Of a stretch of DNA of 64,000 nucleotides, positions 51,125-63,826 are shown in pieces. Source of the stretch: Quillaja saponaria (lineage: Eukaryota; Streptophyta; Magnoliopsida; Fabales; Quillajaceae); contig CM055608.1 in NCBI GenBank assembly GCA_029379385.1, positions 30,978,548-31,042,547 on the forward strand, written 5' to 3'. The notes under the pieces are model-generated. The model saw only the letters and a list, made by a program, of their open reading frames with translations, did no database searches and was not told where the DNA came from. The number at the start of each line of letters is the position of its first letter. The first letter of the stretch is position 1. Position numbers and translations under genes: made by a program.

Positions 51125-54100
51125 ATGAATTCATGTATGTTAGATCTTTTTTTCTTTTCTAACTTCTCACATTGTTGAATGCATCAGGTTACCTCAAATT
51201 GGTATAAGATAGAGGCCGTGAAGGAACATTAAAAGTTCAAGAGATCAGAAAATTATATGCTAAAATATATCATAGAAAATCTACTGTAGATGTGTTTGAT
51301 TAAAAGCTAATATCTGTTCTAAAGATAGAGAGTTATGATTAGATCAATGACAAAACCAGAGCATTTTATGTTGATACTTATTTTTAAAATGAATGCCGCT
51401 GCTGTCATGTTTCTTCTTTTAAACTTTGTCTACTTGCTCAGGTATTGCCAAATATGGCTTCAGTTGAAGACATTAAAGCCATTTTATATGATCTCTGCGG
51501 TATAGTTAGGATGATAACTGCTCGTTTCAAAGCAAAGGTAAATACCAAATATAGGATGCAATTCTTTGGTTACTTCAATCCTCTGTGCTAAGCAAAAGTA
51601 TTTTTTATCACAAATTGATTGCAGGTAGCTTTGACTCATGGCCCTGAGAATGTGAAACCACAAGTGAAACTGACATATGAAAGTGGAAGCTTCTGCTTTG
51701 AGGTATGTTAGTTTGAAGTACAATAAGAAGGCTCTCTTTAGTTGCCTCTAGTGTTTTCTACATTCATACAGATATTGAGTTATCAAAGCTGAAATGTAAA
51801 GTTTTTGACTAAGATATTTACTTACAATTTGTGAGCAGACATGTTTTCTAGGGATCGAGTTTCTACTCATAGACGGCCGTACAAGGATGTTAGATTTAGA
51901 CCTCTAACCGGGAGCTTTCTACTATAACTCACAACTATCCCATGTCAATCATGTGTGGCTATGGTTACAAATATACATTAGTCTCTGGCAGTTGTTATAT
52001 AGTATGTCAGTTATAATTTTTCAGAATTTAACATCCAGTTCATCTTGGAATGGCATAAGGAAGGAATGTTGATCTTCAGCACCCTGCATACTGGTTAAAT
52101 GTTTCCCCTGAGTTCTCATTATTTTTAGAACTTCAGATCACAATTATTTATACTATTTTTTTTTACATTCTTTTAGAGTTTGTTTACAGTTTTTTTTTTT
52201 ACATTTATACTAATATTATTCATAACAGTGATGTTAATTAACTGAATACTGTTTAGATTCCACCAGGTGAATATTGCCTATCTGCCATGGCTGCTACTCC
52301 TGAGTGTTCCTGGACTCATGTTTTTGCCATCCTATGTTGATGTTATGGTCTGCAATCCATTGTTGAATGTCAAATTTTCTCAGGTAACTTTCTTTACTTT
52401 TAAGCAAAATGGATTATGGTTAACAAAGAAAGTAAAATGGGTTATCCTTCCCATCCCATAGTGTCTATTTTTCATGTTTTCTTTTAATACTCTGTCACAT
52501 GCATGCCAAGCTCATTAAAAGTTCAAAAAAATCAACCAAGAGTATATCCCCTTGGAATCATGGTCAGCATGAACATTAAGTTGAAGTCCATTTGTCGGTC
52601 TTGATGTGAAATTTGTCAAGTGATCTGAAAATGCGGATGGCATAATCATAGATTTTAGTATGCCGGCAGATCTCAATTCCTAGATTTTATTACTTTTCTT
52701 TTTCTCCTTTTTTCTGTTCAACGATGACAACTGGCTTTTCAGCTCTTATTTAATGTAATAGAAATATGGATTTTCATTACTGGTGCTACATATTGCAGGC
52801 ACTAGTCAATATTTTTGGTACTGTAGCCTTCAAGGAGAACTGCGGTCCTTCTGTTTCTGTTACACTTGTGAGACTGGCTGATAAATATAATGAAGAGAGG
52901 AAGGCAGTTACTTTGACTGATGAGAGTAGGGAATTTATCTTTCCGGAAGTTTTTCCTGGAAAATACAGGCTAGAGGTATTTCCATTTTTTCATTGACATC
53001 ATATAAGTTATTAGTAATCCATCTACTCTTTTGTTATGAATGTGGATGACAAATCATTTGTACTTTGTAGTCTACTTCTGTTAGTTCAGACATACTGGTT
53101 TCAGTTTCTGAATGCTCTAATTGCTTTCTCGCCACATAATATGTTATATTAGGTCAAGCACAATTCTCCGCAAGCAGTGCCCAAACATAATTGGTGCTGG
53201 GAGCAGCGCTTCGTTGATGTAGTTGTTGACGCTGGGGACTTAAAAGGAATTGTGTTTGTTCAAAAAGGCTACCGGGTCAATGTTATCTCCACTCATGATG
53301 TTAATGGCTACATAACCAGATGGCTCACCTGTGAATTTGAAGATCAAGGTAGTATGCATTAATTTTATATCCCCTAATTAATTTTCATAGATGCCAGAGA
53401 AAATGCAGTGTCAAGTGAAAATTGTTCTGTCCTCTTGTGTAAACTGCAGAAAGGATCCCAGCATGTATGTGTAGAATATCCTGGCGTTCATGAGTTTCAT
53501 TTTGTTGACTCGTGCATTTTCTTTGGGAGCTCGTCAGTGAAGATTGATACCTCAAATCCACCAGTACGTGGTTTGCTTGGGGTAGCCATCTTGTTTGTTT
53601 TCTTTGCTTTGAAAGTTTTCTTCCCTCACTTTGGTTTGTTTCTTGTAACCGATTCATCTGAAATGAGAGAAGTATCTCCTGAAGGGACAGATCAATGTGC
53701 AGTCCAGCTCACATAAAGATATTTATGAATTACCTGAAAACATTTTTGTGGATATTCTAAATGCTGGAGGTAGTGTGTCCAATACTGCTGCAGCCACAGT
53801 TAATTCTCATGGGAAGGATCTAGAAGGTGGTATTGTCTATGAGTTTTCTCTTTGGGCTAATCTTGGAGAAGAGTTTGCCTTCTTTCCTCGGGACTCAAGG
53901 TACTGCTAGCTGGCCACTTGTGTTCTCTATAAAACCATGTCTGTTAGACCTTCACATATTTGTGAGGGTTGGGTTGTGCTCTCTATAAAACTGTGTCAGT
54001 CATACATATTACATAGAGTTTACGAGGAGTCACATTGTTCTCTACTTGGAACAAGTTGAAAGCACCATGGGTGCCAGACTCATTCTTTGTTGTGTTGCAG

Positions 54101-55859
54101 GAATAACGGGGAGAAGAAGATTTTTGTTCTATCCTAGAGAATATCATGTAAGCATCAAAAGACCAGTTCAATTTTTTCTGAGGATATCTTATGAAATTTC
54201 TATTAAGAACCCTTTTCTTAGGTATCCGTTACAGATGACAATTGTCAAGCTACTGTTCCTTCATTTTCTGGTAGACCTGGTATATGCATAGAAGGATCAG
54301 TTTCACCTCCTACTTCTGGTGTCCATATCAGGATTCTTTCTGCTGGAGACAGCAGCATCACTCCTCGTAAGAGGGGTGAATTATTACTTGAAACTACCAC
54401 AGGGATGGATGGCTCCTTTGTTGCAGGTCCTCTGTATGATGACATTGCTTGCAGTGTTGAAGCTTCAAAGGTATACATCATTTGTGGAGAAGCAACATGA
54501 TTTTGAAAATGTGTTGTGCATTGAACTTTAATTGGCTGGTATGAACACATAATTATGACAGATTTTAATGCATCTGATTCTCATCAAAATTGAAAGTTCA
54601 ATAAGTTATCAACTTATCATGCTTCCAACATTCTTTTGATAGCAAGATTCCTTATTAACAATTATTGCTACTAATCATTTTATCAGCAAGCTGATTGTTG
54701 CTTTCTTTTTGAAAGGCTTACTTAGAACATAATATATTATCTGTCCATAAACAAAAGTTCAAACAATTTCTGAGTTTAGGAACTCAATATACTGCATATG
54801 CCAAAATCATCTTTTGTAGATTCCTGTGATTGCATTTCATTGTTGTCTTACCTCATTTCTTGTATTCTGTGTAGCCTGGTTACAATTTAAAACTAGTCAT
54901 TCCTCATTTTTTTACTTGTTAGAAGCTTAGTCAAATTTCTGTATATGTCTACTCAAAAGATGATGCTAAAGAACCCATTCCTTCTGTGCTGTTATCTTTG
55001 AGTGGAGACAATGGTTACAGAAACAACTCAATATCTGAGGCTGGTGGAGAGTTCCTGTTTGATAACTTATTTCCAGGGACGTCCTATTTGTGTCCTGTAC
55101 TCAAGGTACTCCACTGGACACCTGTTTCTGATAATATTGAATGCCAATTTCCTTTCCTTTCCATATCTATATTGATTTGAGATGGTTACATCTGGTTCCC
55201 GTACTGCTCATTCATAATCAAGAAATTGCTAAATTTTGACAGAGATTCCCTATAGTGTGGTTCTTGATGAATCAGTCATGCATCCAGCTTCCCTCTACCC
55301 TGTAAAAAGGAAAAAGAAGTGCCTTGTCATTAAAAAAAGAAAACTAAAAGGAAGAGAGAAATTTTTAAATGTATTCTGTGGTGAAGATTGCTCCTCCAAG
55401 AAGTCTGACTTCTTTGGTACTAGGTTCAATATGAATAAAACAAAAGCCAAGTCATTCACAAAGTTCTAACCCTCAAAATTTGCTACTTCTGAGTTTTTTG
55501 TTTTTTACAATATTAGCTAAACTATCAACTGTCTCACTCAAGATAAACCATCTTGTTTTTTCTAGGAGTATGCTTTCTTTCCGTCATCACAGGCACTAGA
55601 GCTTGGTTCAGGGGAGTCTAAAGAAATCATTTTGCAGGCAACTCGTGTGGCTTACAGGTTTTATATCAGTTATAATTATACTTCTTTTTATTGTTTATCA
55701 ATGTTACTTTTTACTGCATACAGGAAGTGGTTAGCTTAGAACTTGAACCTACATGCTTTTTTTACTTGTTGGCCGTGCAATGACTTGAATACTTGTATTT
55801 GATAATGATCCAAAAAATGCTTATTGATGAACTGGGGAAACTAAAACTAGTACCTGAAT

Positions 55860-56360
55860 CATGTAAAGGGAAGACTGCTGGTTGTAGAGGTCTCCTACAA
55901 GGGCATGATGGCAACTGGATCAGGGGTTTCTGTACTAATATAGGCCTGGATCCAATGTTCTGGTTGAGTGTCTTGTTCTATTTTGTGGTATTCAGTTAGC
56001 TTGAATCAGTGTTTCAAGAAAGTTGGACGCTGAGTCTACCGCTGCTGTATTTACTTCTTAATGATGCTCCTCCTTTGCACCCACATTTGAATCTGATTTT
56101 GGTTTGCAAGGATTTCTTGGCCAAGGACTGGCAGGTGAAAATCTGTCATGTCTACAGAGAGGGAAACTTTGCTGTGATTGGCTTGCTAATCACAGCATTT
56201 CTCTTAGCTGCCTACATCATCTTCTAAGTTCTCCTGATGGACTCCAAAGACTTGTTGACTCTGGATTTGTGGGCTGTTGTAGGCCCATTTTTTCTGTGTT
56301 TAGTTAATTTGTTTTTCTGGTTTATCTTTAGTTCTCACAAAAAGAAGAAAAAAAACAGAG
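55860..56360 (+). mobile_element. LINE 3' remnant (RNase H domain) in a NOMO-relic intron
   Basis: Pieces of an RVT_3-type RNase H domain: GLLQGHDGNWIRGFCTNIG near 55890, a gap with the middle of the domain missing, then CKDFLAKDWQVKICHVYREG near 56106, and in the next frame DWLANHSISLSCLHHLL. The REGN-x-x-x-DWLA signature is split by a frameshift. An A-rich stretch follows at about 56338. It lies in the intron between blocks ending 55659 and starting 56554, in the same orientation as the host gene. Confidence 0.75.
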
Positions 56361-57759
56361 CCACCAATCTGTTATTATTTTGTGCATATTTCAGAGTTTT
56401 GACCAATAAATTATATGATATTGCTATGGGTTCAGAAATTTATGTTTCTCCCACTGCTATTAATTTATTGAAATTGTACCAACCCGAATTCAGTTTTCGA
56501 TTTTAATATTTGTTTGTGTGCTAGATACTGAGGTAGTTTGACCTCTTTTACAGTGCAACTGGTATTGTTACTCTGCTGTCTGGTCAACCTAAAGGTGTCT
56601 CAGTTGAAGCCCGGGCTGAGTCAAAAGGCTACTATGAGGAAACAGTAACTGATTCATCTGGAAGTTATCATTTGAGAGGACTACTTCCCGATGCAACATT
56701 TGTTATTAAAGTTGTGAAAAGGGATGGTCTAGCTAGTGCTAGTATTGAACGTGCATCTCCAGAATCTGTTGCCATCAAGGTTAGTTCTTCCTAGCTATTG
56801 TTTTTTCAATGCTTTTGATATGCAAAAACTCTTGTGAAGGAATGTTGGTTGTTCTTGTTGGTTGGATCTGAGGATAGCAAAGGTTTGAATTTTTTAGTAT
56901 TTGAGCAGCCAGAAATGACCATCATAAGCTGTCACGTTGAAGGAAAGAGAATACATGAACTACATCCACAATTGATGGTGGAAATTAAATCAGCTAGAGA
57001 CAAAACTAAGGTTCAGTCTGTTTTCCCACTGTCACTTTCTAACTTCTTCCAAGTGAAGGACTTGCCTAAGGGTAGGCACCTTCTGCAGCTTCGATCCAGT
57101 CTTCCTTCAAGCAACCTCAAATTTGAGTCTGATACCATTGAGGTGGACTTGGAGAAGAATAGCCAAATCCATGTGGGTCCACTGAGATACAGATTTGAAG
57201 AGGACCAGCACAAGCAGGTTAGTTTGTCTATTATTATTCTTATTAGTTATTTAGCGATAGTGTAGTTGTACAGATGGTATTGATTGGAGCTTTTTTGATC
57301 CTTAAATATGTATTTGGCGATTTTGCCCATCAGACACGCTAAACTGTTGCTTGTTCTTGATTGGCCTATGTAATGTTGTCAGGATGATTTGTTTTTCTGA
57401 TTGTTAGGAAAATGAGCAGGTTACAGTCAGATGATTGGCATAAAGTCTATATTTCTGTTTTGTCTTGCAAGTTCCTCTAACTTTTCTAGTGCCCAACAGG
57501 ATTTGACTCCAGCCCCAGTATTCTCTCTTTTTGTTGGAGTCTCAGCCATTGCGCTTTTCCTTAGTATGCCGAGGTAAGTTAAATGTCCTTCTCATATTAA
57601 GGGAACTAAATTCTTCTTGAGTAAATTCCAATTTCCTTATGCTTTCACTGAAGGCTAAAGGATCTCTATCAAGCGACAGTAGATATTTCAACACTACGGA
57701 TCAATTCCACTTCCAAGAAAGACGTGCGAAGGCCAATTTTCCAAAAGAAGACTTACTAG

Positions 57760-58939
57760 ACACACTTTAGCAAGCAGAGAAGGGATATAGTAATTTAGTG
57801 TTGTAGCTAATTCGCTGTTATTTGCAAGTTTGAAGATGAGTTAGCCTGACCTGCAGAGAATTCGTGATTGAAATGGTTGAGTCAGTCTTGATCATGAGAA
57901 TTCTTGGATGTATGGCGCATTGAAGCTTTTCCCAATTGAGAGGCCCTTTATATACTAGATGAGTGCTTAGCTGTATATTGTAATATTTTGGGGGTAGATT
58001 CCTGAGGCTCTGTTTCGGTTTTGAGGGGATATTTATTCTTGCTTACAGGAATGCAATCAGAAATCATAAAGTTCCTTGTCATTAAGCTGATAAATATGTC
58101 CAAAACACTTGCTATATTTCATTTTCTACTTCAGTCTAATTCCTTATAAAATAAAAAAATAAAAAAACCCAATGAGGTGCTACGCATTTGGTCGAGCTAC
58201 TGAATATACTAAGACATATCTATCCCAAACATTTCTGTAAACTGGTGCCATGTTTCATTGATGATGGCAACAGAATTAATGCTACCTTTGTGCGTCTCAC
58301 TTATAACATGCTTCATGCAACAAAATGCACCTGTGACTTCAATTAGAAACACTTTTAAGCATACCCTCTTCAATTCATTTCCAATACAAAGCACAAAGAT
58401 CCAAGATCTATCGGGTACTTTTCTCCCACCCAAGTTTCGAAAAGTCCAACAGGCTTATGATTCACGTCTCTGATGATACTATTCACCAGGAAGCCAGAGG
58501 AGAGAGAATAAAGAAAAAACACTCCAAATCACGAGGATATTTTTGTAACCTCATATGTCACTCTCGACTCTTACTAAGTTCAAGACTTCAAGTTTTAACT
58601 GAATCTTGGCCGTGAACCCACGATAGTAAGGTGGGTCCCAAATACATTTACGCAGCAGAAGTGGTTGGACTTAAAATAACCCTCATCCTAATCGGCCAAT
58701 AGATCCAACAAATTTAGCTGAACCACTAAACAAAATAATAAAAATAGGTAAAAGAAAGTATCTGAAAAAAAAAAGAAAAAGAATTGAGTGTAACTGTGAA
58801 GGCGAATGATTCATTGTCTGAATCAGAAGAGGAAAGGTCCCAACAACTCAGCTGTGTCCGGCAGTAGTAAATCTCTCTCTCTTCTCTCTTATCTGTTAAA
58901 GCCTCCGCTTTCTCTCTGAAATATTCGCCATTGCCAAAA
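57760..58939. other. intergenic region and GUN1 promoter
   Basis: 3' flank of the NOMO-like relic and upstream region of GUN1. A TCTCTCTC-rich stretch at 58870-58920 is probably in the GUN1 leader. A further short ATG-started frame at about 58807 may or may not be transcribed. Confidence 0.55.
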
Positions 58940-58999
58940 ATGGCCTACTCAGCTCCATCCAGTCCCTCTTCAACCAAACCCTACCAAAACCACCATTAG
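58940..58999 (+). promoter_or_regulatory. upstream ORF in the GUN1 leader
   Basis: ATG at 58940 opens a 19-codon frame ending TAG at 58997-58999, 87 bases before the GUN1 start. If the leader extends this far, it could lower GUN1 translation. The peptide MAYSAPSSPSSTKPYQNHH resembles the start of GUN1 itself ([20 protein letters not shown]), which suggests a local duplication. Confidence 0.5.
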
Positions 59000-59086
59000 C
59001 TCCCTCTCCTTCCTTCCCTCTGTCTCTCTTCTCTGGTTAGATAGATACACAATATTTGATTCTTTGGCTAAAAGATAAGTCTTTGA

Positions 59087-62000
59087 ATGGCTTCAACACC
59101 TCCACAATGCTCGATCACTGCCACAAAGCCATATCAGAACCATCAATACCCTCAAAACCATCCCCACCAACTAAAAAATCATCGGCATAATCACCACAAC
59201 AATAATCAATATTGGACCACGAATAAGGTCTCTCTCACCAAACCTTCACCTTCTTCTACACCTCGAAATGCAGCAAAATCCAATACTACCCCGTGTCCGC
59301 TCTCCCAAAACCCTAACTTCCCCTCTCTCTGCTCTATCCCTTCCCAAAAATCGGAACTTGCAGCTGACTTCTCCGGCCGCCGCTCGACCCGCTTTGTTTC
59401 CAAGATGCACTTCGGCCGCCCCAAAACCACTTTATGCACACGCCACACTTCCATAGCCGAGGAGGTGCTGCAGCAAGCTATCCGATTTGGTAAGGACGAT
59501 TGGGCTCTTGAAAATGTTTTACTTAGTTTTGAGTCTAAGCTTTGTGGGTCGGATGATTATATATTTTTGCTCCGGGAACTTGGGAATAGAGGTGAGTACT
59601 GGAAAGCAATTCGATGTTTCGAATTCGCAGTGATGAGGGAGAAGAGGAAGAATGACCAGGGAAAGTTGGCTAGTGCAATGATAAGTACCCTTGGTAGGTT
59701 AGGAAAGGTCGAGCTTGCAAAGAGGGTATTTGAAACGGCGAGGGATGAGGGGTATGGGAACACTGTTTATGGTTATTCAGCGCTAATCAGTGCTTATGGG
59801 CGTAGTGGGTACTATGATGAAGCTATAAGGGTCTTCGAGTCCATGAAACAATCAGGTTTGAAGCCAAATTTGGTTACGTATAATGCGGTGATTGATGCAT
59901 GTGGGAAAGGGGGTGTGGAGTTTAATAGAGTTGTGGAGATTTTTGATGAAATGTTGACTAATGGTGTGCGACCAGATCGAATTACTTATAATTCCCTTCT
60001 TGCAGTGTGTAGTAGAGGGGGATTGTGGGAAGCAGCTCGGGATTTGTTTAGTGAGATGGTACATAGAGGGATCGACCAGGATATATTTACCTATAATACA
60101 CTTTTGGATGCGGTGTGTAAAGGTGGGCAGATGGATTTGGCAGTTGTGATTATGTCCGAGATGCCTGCTAAGAAAATCTTGCCCAATGTGGTGACATATA
60201 GTACTATTGTTGATGGTTATGCCAAGGCCGGAAAATTAGAAGAAGCTCTGAATTTGTTTAATGAAATGAAGTTTTTGGCTATTGGTCTTGATAGAGTTTC
60301 TTATAACACTTTGCTTTCAATTTTTGCAAAGCTTGGTAGATTTGAGGAAGCTTCAGATGTTTGCAAGGAGATGGAAAGTTGTGGGATAAAGAAGGATGTT
60401 GTAACCTATAATGCACTTTTGGGTGGTTATGGGAAGCAGGGAAAGTATGATGAAGTTAGAAGACTGTTTCTAGAGATGAAAGCAGAGAATATGTCGCCTA
60501 ATTTATTAACTTATTCAACATTGATTGATGTGTACTCAAAAGGTAGTTTGTATTCCGAGGCCTTGGAGGTTTTTAGAGAGTTCAAACGGGCAGGGTTGAA
60601 AGCAGATGTTGTTCTTTATAGTGCACTAATTGATTCTCTGTGTAAAAATGGATTAGTGGAGTCTGCTGTGATGCTGCTTGATGAGATGACAAATGAAGGA
60701 ATTAGGCCTAATGTTGTCACTTACAATTCCATAATTGATGCATTTGGTCGGTCTGCAGCTGCAGAATCTGTGGTGGATAGTTCTATGGCCACTAAGTGTC
60801 AAGTTGAATCTCCATCTTCAATTGTTGCTGTGCATTCTGCTCAGAAGGAAGTGGGCTATAAGAACCAAATCATAAGGATGTTTGGGCAGCTTGCTGCTGA
60901 GAAAACTCCCCATGGAAAGAAAGATAAGATGCCTAGACAAGAAATTATGGACATTTTGGTGGTGTTTCAGAAAATGCATGAGCTGGAAATTAAGCCAAAT
61001 GTCATCACATTTTCAGCCATTTTAAATGCCTGCAGGTACATATTATATAAGTCTTTTTATAACTCACCACTTTTATGAACTTGTTTAAAAATTGCTATTG
61101 GATAGAGAAATGTTCCCTTCGCATACTGCCAGTAACAAAATTATCATATGACTTAACCTCAAAGAATAGCGGTATTAGGAATTTCATGGACTCTTTGTCT
61201 TAGTTGTTTACATTAATATCTTTTGCACGGGTTGTAGAGATCTTATGTATATATACTTTCCAGTACTTTTTCAGTTACTTTTTTAGTTTTTATTTGTCGT
61301 CTTACATCTGTCATAATGCTTGATGCATGGACGAGACTTGGGCGTGAAGGTTCAATTTGATCTCAGGTCTATGATAAATTGCATATCTAATATTGTATAA
61401 TATTTGATGCTAAGCAACCTGGCACCTCTGAAGATGGTCTTACTTACAATAATCATTATAGCCTATCACCAGTCTAGAATTGAATTAAACCAAGCAGATG
61501 AAATTCCACCTTTGGTGCCGGGGGAGGGGGGACTATCCCCTGCGCTGAGGTCTGAGGATTATCAATTATGTTTAACTTGTGTCCTAGCCTTCAAATATGT
61601 TAAATTATTAAAGCTTTCTTAGTTTTCTGGTTGGGGATATTCAATGTTGTTAGCCATCTGCTGCCTCATGTTAATCTTCTGCTATATCTGGTTAATCTTT
61701 AGTTTGAAAAGTTTGGGATATATATATATATATATATGAGTAATTGCAAGTGCATAATTTGACCTATGGATGTAGCCGATGCAATTCATTTGAAGATGCT
61801 TCAATGTTATTGGAGGAACTTCGGTTGTTCGATAACCAGGTGTATGGTGTGGCCCATGGTCTTCTTATGGGTTACAGAGATAATATATGGCTTCAGGCCC
61901 AATCTCTTTTTGATGAAGTTAAGCAGATGGACTCTTCAACTGCATCAGCTTTTTATAATGCTCTGACTGACATGCTTTGGCACTTTGGTCAGGTAAAATT

Positions 62001-62670
62001 AAGCTATTGCATTTCTCTCTTTTGGAGTTTTAGTTAATGCTATTCAACCAGTTTCATGTTTCTCAGTTTCTTCCAGCTCAAACTTTAGCTTATTGCAACT
62101 TTTCATTTTCTGCTTGTTCTTGTATTAGAAACGAGGGGCACAACTAGTTGTGCTTGAAGGCAGACGTCGAAATGTATGGGAGAGTGTCTGGTCTGAATCT
62201 TGCTTGGATTTACATCTTATGTCATCTGGGGCTGCACGTGCAATGGTCCATGCCTGGTTGCTCAACATACGTTCTGTTGTGTTTGAAGGGCGCGAACTAC
62301 CTAGTTTGTTAAGGTATGCATCTTGTCCTTTTCATATGATTTTTATGATTTTATTACCTCATTCTGAAGGGAGTTTTAAATGCATTATTATGGTCATTGT
62401 GGCAGTATTTTGACGGGATGGGGCAAACATAGCAAAGTGGTTGGTGATGGCACTCTCAAGCCTGCTATTGAGGCACTTCTTACTGGCATGGGTGCACCCT
62501 TTCGGGTTGCACCGTGTAATTTGGGTAGGTTTGTATCAACGGGACCTGTTGTGACTGCCTGGTTGAAGGAATCCGGCACACTAAAGATACTTGTTCTGCA
62601 TGATGACAGAACTTATCTTGAAGGTGCAAAATTTGATCAAATCTCAAATTTGCAGATGCTCCCCTTGTAG
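59087..62670 (+). CDS. GUN1: GUN1 PPR-SMR protein
   Basis: Four exons in phase: 59087-61035, 61776-61992, 62129-62313, 62406-62670; 871 residues, no lesion. GUN1 is a chloroplast protein with pentatricopeptide repeats and a C-terminal SMR domain. It integrates plastid distress signals (protein import, tetrapyrrole balance, plastid gene expression) and passes them to the nucleus. The N-terminal ~110 residues are rich in His, Asn, Gln, Ser and Pro, fitting a transit peptide plus disordered region. PPR motifs run from about residue 225 to 550, each with the VTYN-type signature ([36 protein letters not shown] and so on), with one more before the first intron ([14 protein letters not shown]). The SMR domain (about 745-830) has [15 protein letters not shown] and TGWGKHS, both canonical. 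Introns carry an (AT)n run and G-rich DNA near 61518. A uORF precedes the start. Confidence 0.95.
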
Positions 62671-63714
62671 TTGTTTGTGTCGTTTTTATCTCCTAACCCT
62701 TTTAAAATGTTAATACACTGTAGTATAGATGCTTATCCTTCCCTCTTCCCATCTCTCCTCCCCAGACAACGGTTCTCCAGCATTGTAAATGTAAATTATG
62801 TATGTTTTATGTGAACCTCTAGTACAGTGTGACGCTATATTTCTATATCCTCAAGTTTCTAGGCTCTTTAAACATCAACAATCTTCATTGTTTCTTTGTT
62901 CACAATTACGTGGTACGTGACAATCTTCATTGTTTACATGGCAAATACCAATTTTAATCTTTTTTGTCAGAAAAAAGAAAGAAAAGATAATCGGAAAACT
63001 TAATTTTAAGTTCTTCTATTTTTAACTGAGAGAGACATGAAACTGTTAATAAAATTAATCTTGTTAGTCGTTATATTCATATAAAAAATTTAATCCTATT
63101 ACAAAATACTAAAAGTCAAAATTGCTGGACTGGGCTTCATGTGGTTATTGTGGGCTTTATATGAGAAAGATATAAATCTCCTCCCTGTCCTAATGTAATG
63201 GGCTTTTAATAAACATGTCTCACTTCTAGTCTGAGTGATCTCCTCCACCTGTGTTTTCCACCTGTGATTTCCTGTGTGGTTAATGTCAAATAATTATGTG
63301 AAAGAGATGCTAGGTGATGAACTTATGACTGGAACATTCCTATTCATTTGGGGCACGTTTTATTCAGTGACTCGTTTGACTTGCTAGGCTCAACATTGGA
63401 GAAAATTGATTGAGGCCAGAATTTTGATAAGGGTATAGGCAATAAAAAATGACCTTTTTAAAGTACTTTAATTTCTCCAACTTATTCGAATGTCAGCGGT
63501 AGATACTTGAAGCATACTGACACGTATTTTGTTAGCGAAAATGATCTTAGGACACGGCAGCAGCACTGATTTTGGATTGAGTTGTAGTGAAAGTACAGGT
63601 AGCATATGCCCGTGGCCATTGAGCTACCCATGTCAACCCTTGTAGAAATTTCGGCAACCATAGTGGGTTTTGCCTGTTTGCCACATTATCAATACCACCT
63701 TCAGGATTCTACAT
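62671..63714. other. intergenic region
   Basis: 3' UTR of GUN1 and promoter of the last gene. No other gene seen. Confidence 0.6.
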
Positions 63715-63722
63715 TATAAATA
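63715..63722 (+). promoter_or_regulatory. TATA box of the glycine-rich peptide gene
   Basis: TATAAATA, 105 bases upstream of the ATG at 63827. Confidence 0.6.
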
Positions 63723-63826
63723 GGATTCTTTCTAACGCTTCATAGAGCAAGCATTTAATTGCTAATATTTTAGTATTTGCATTGCTTGTTCACATTGCGA
63801 AACCTTGGAAACCTATTCAAAGAAAA

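Larger units (their letters stand above)
45246..57759 (+). pseudogene. NOMO (nodal modulator)-like gene, decayed but with its exons kept
   Basis: About 27 exon-like blocks follow the order of a ~1,200-residue NOMO protein. Examples: SSSLIKSRKPTDAKLDYSQ (45536), DGLVKDITQCAPNGYYFIPV (46107), GSFVIKINGPEGWSW (47191), SGKVKGAVGGESCSLKHGG (47590), QATRVAY (55636), TVTDSSGSYHLRGLLPD (56644), FFQVKDLPKGRHLLQLRSS (57044), QKKTY and TAG at 57759. NOMO is an ER-membrane protein with carbohydrate-binding-like beta-sandwich repeats that associates with the multipass translocon. Lesions: start codon split and part of exon 1 deleted; frame breaks near 49881, 50232, 50310, 52306, 53315 and 54121; stops at 51230 (TAA), 53664 (TGA) and 54920 (TAG); donors lost at 47747 (AT) and 51260 (CT); an odd GC donor at 47248; acceptor changed to CG at 53650. 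Introns are retained, so it is not a processed copy. A LINE fragment lies in a late intron. Confidence 0.85.

Noticed and set aside
51230..54922. Stops in the NOMO-like exons explained by RNA editing or recoding
   Set aside because: Nuclear plant genes do not use such editing, and the locus also has lost splice sites and frame breaks.
61500..61560. Coding exon in the first GUN1 intron
   Set aside because: G-rich and frame-open for a short stretch only. The flanking exons join in phase without it.
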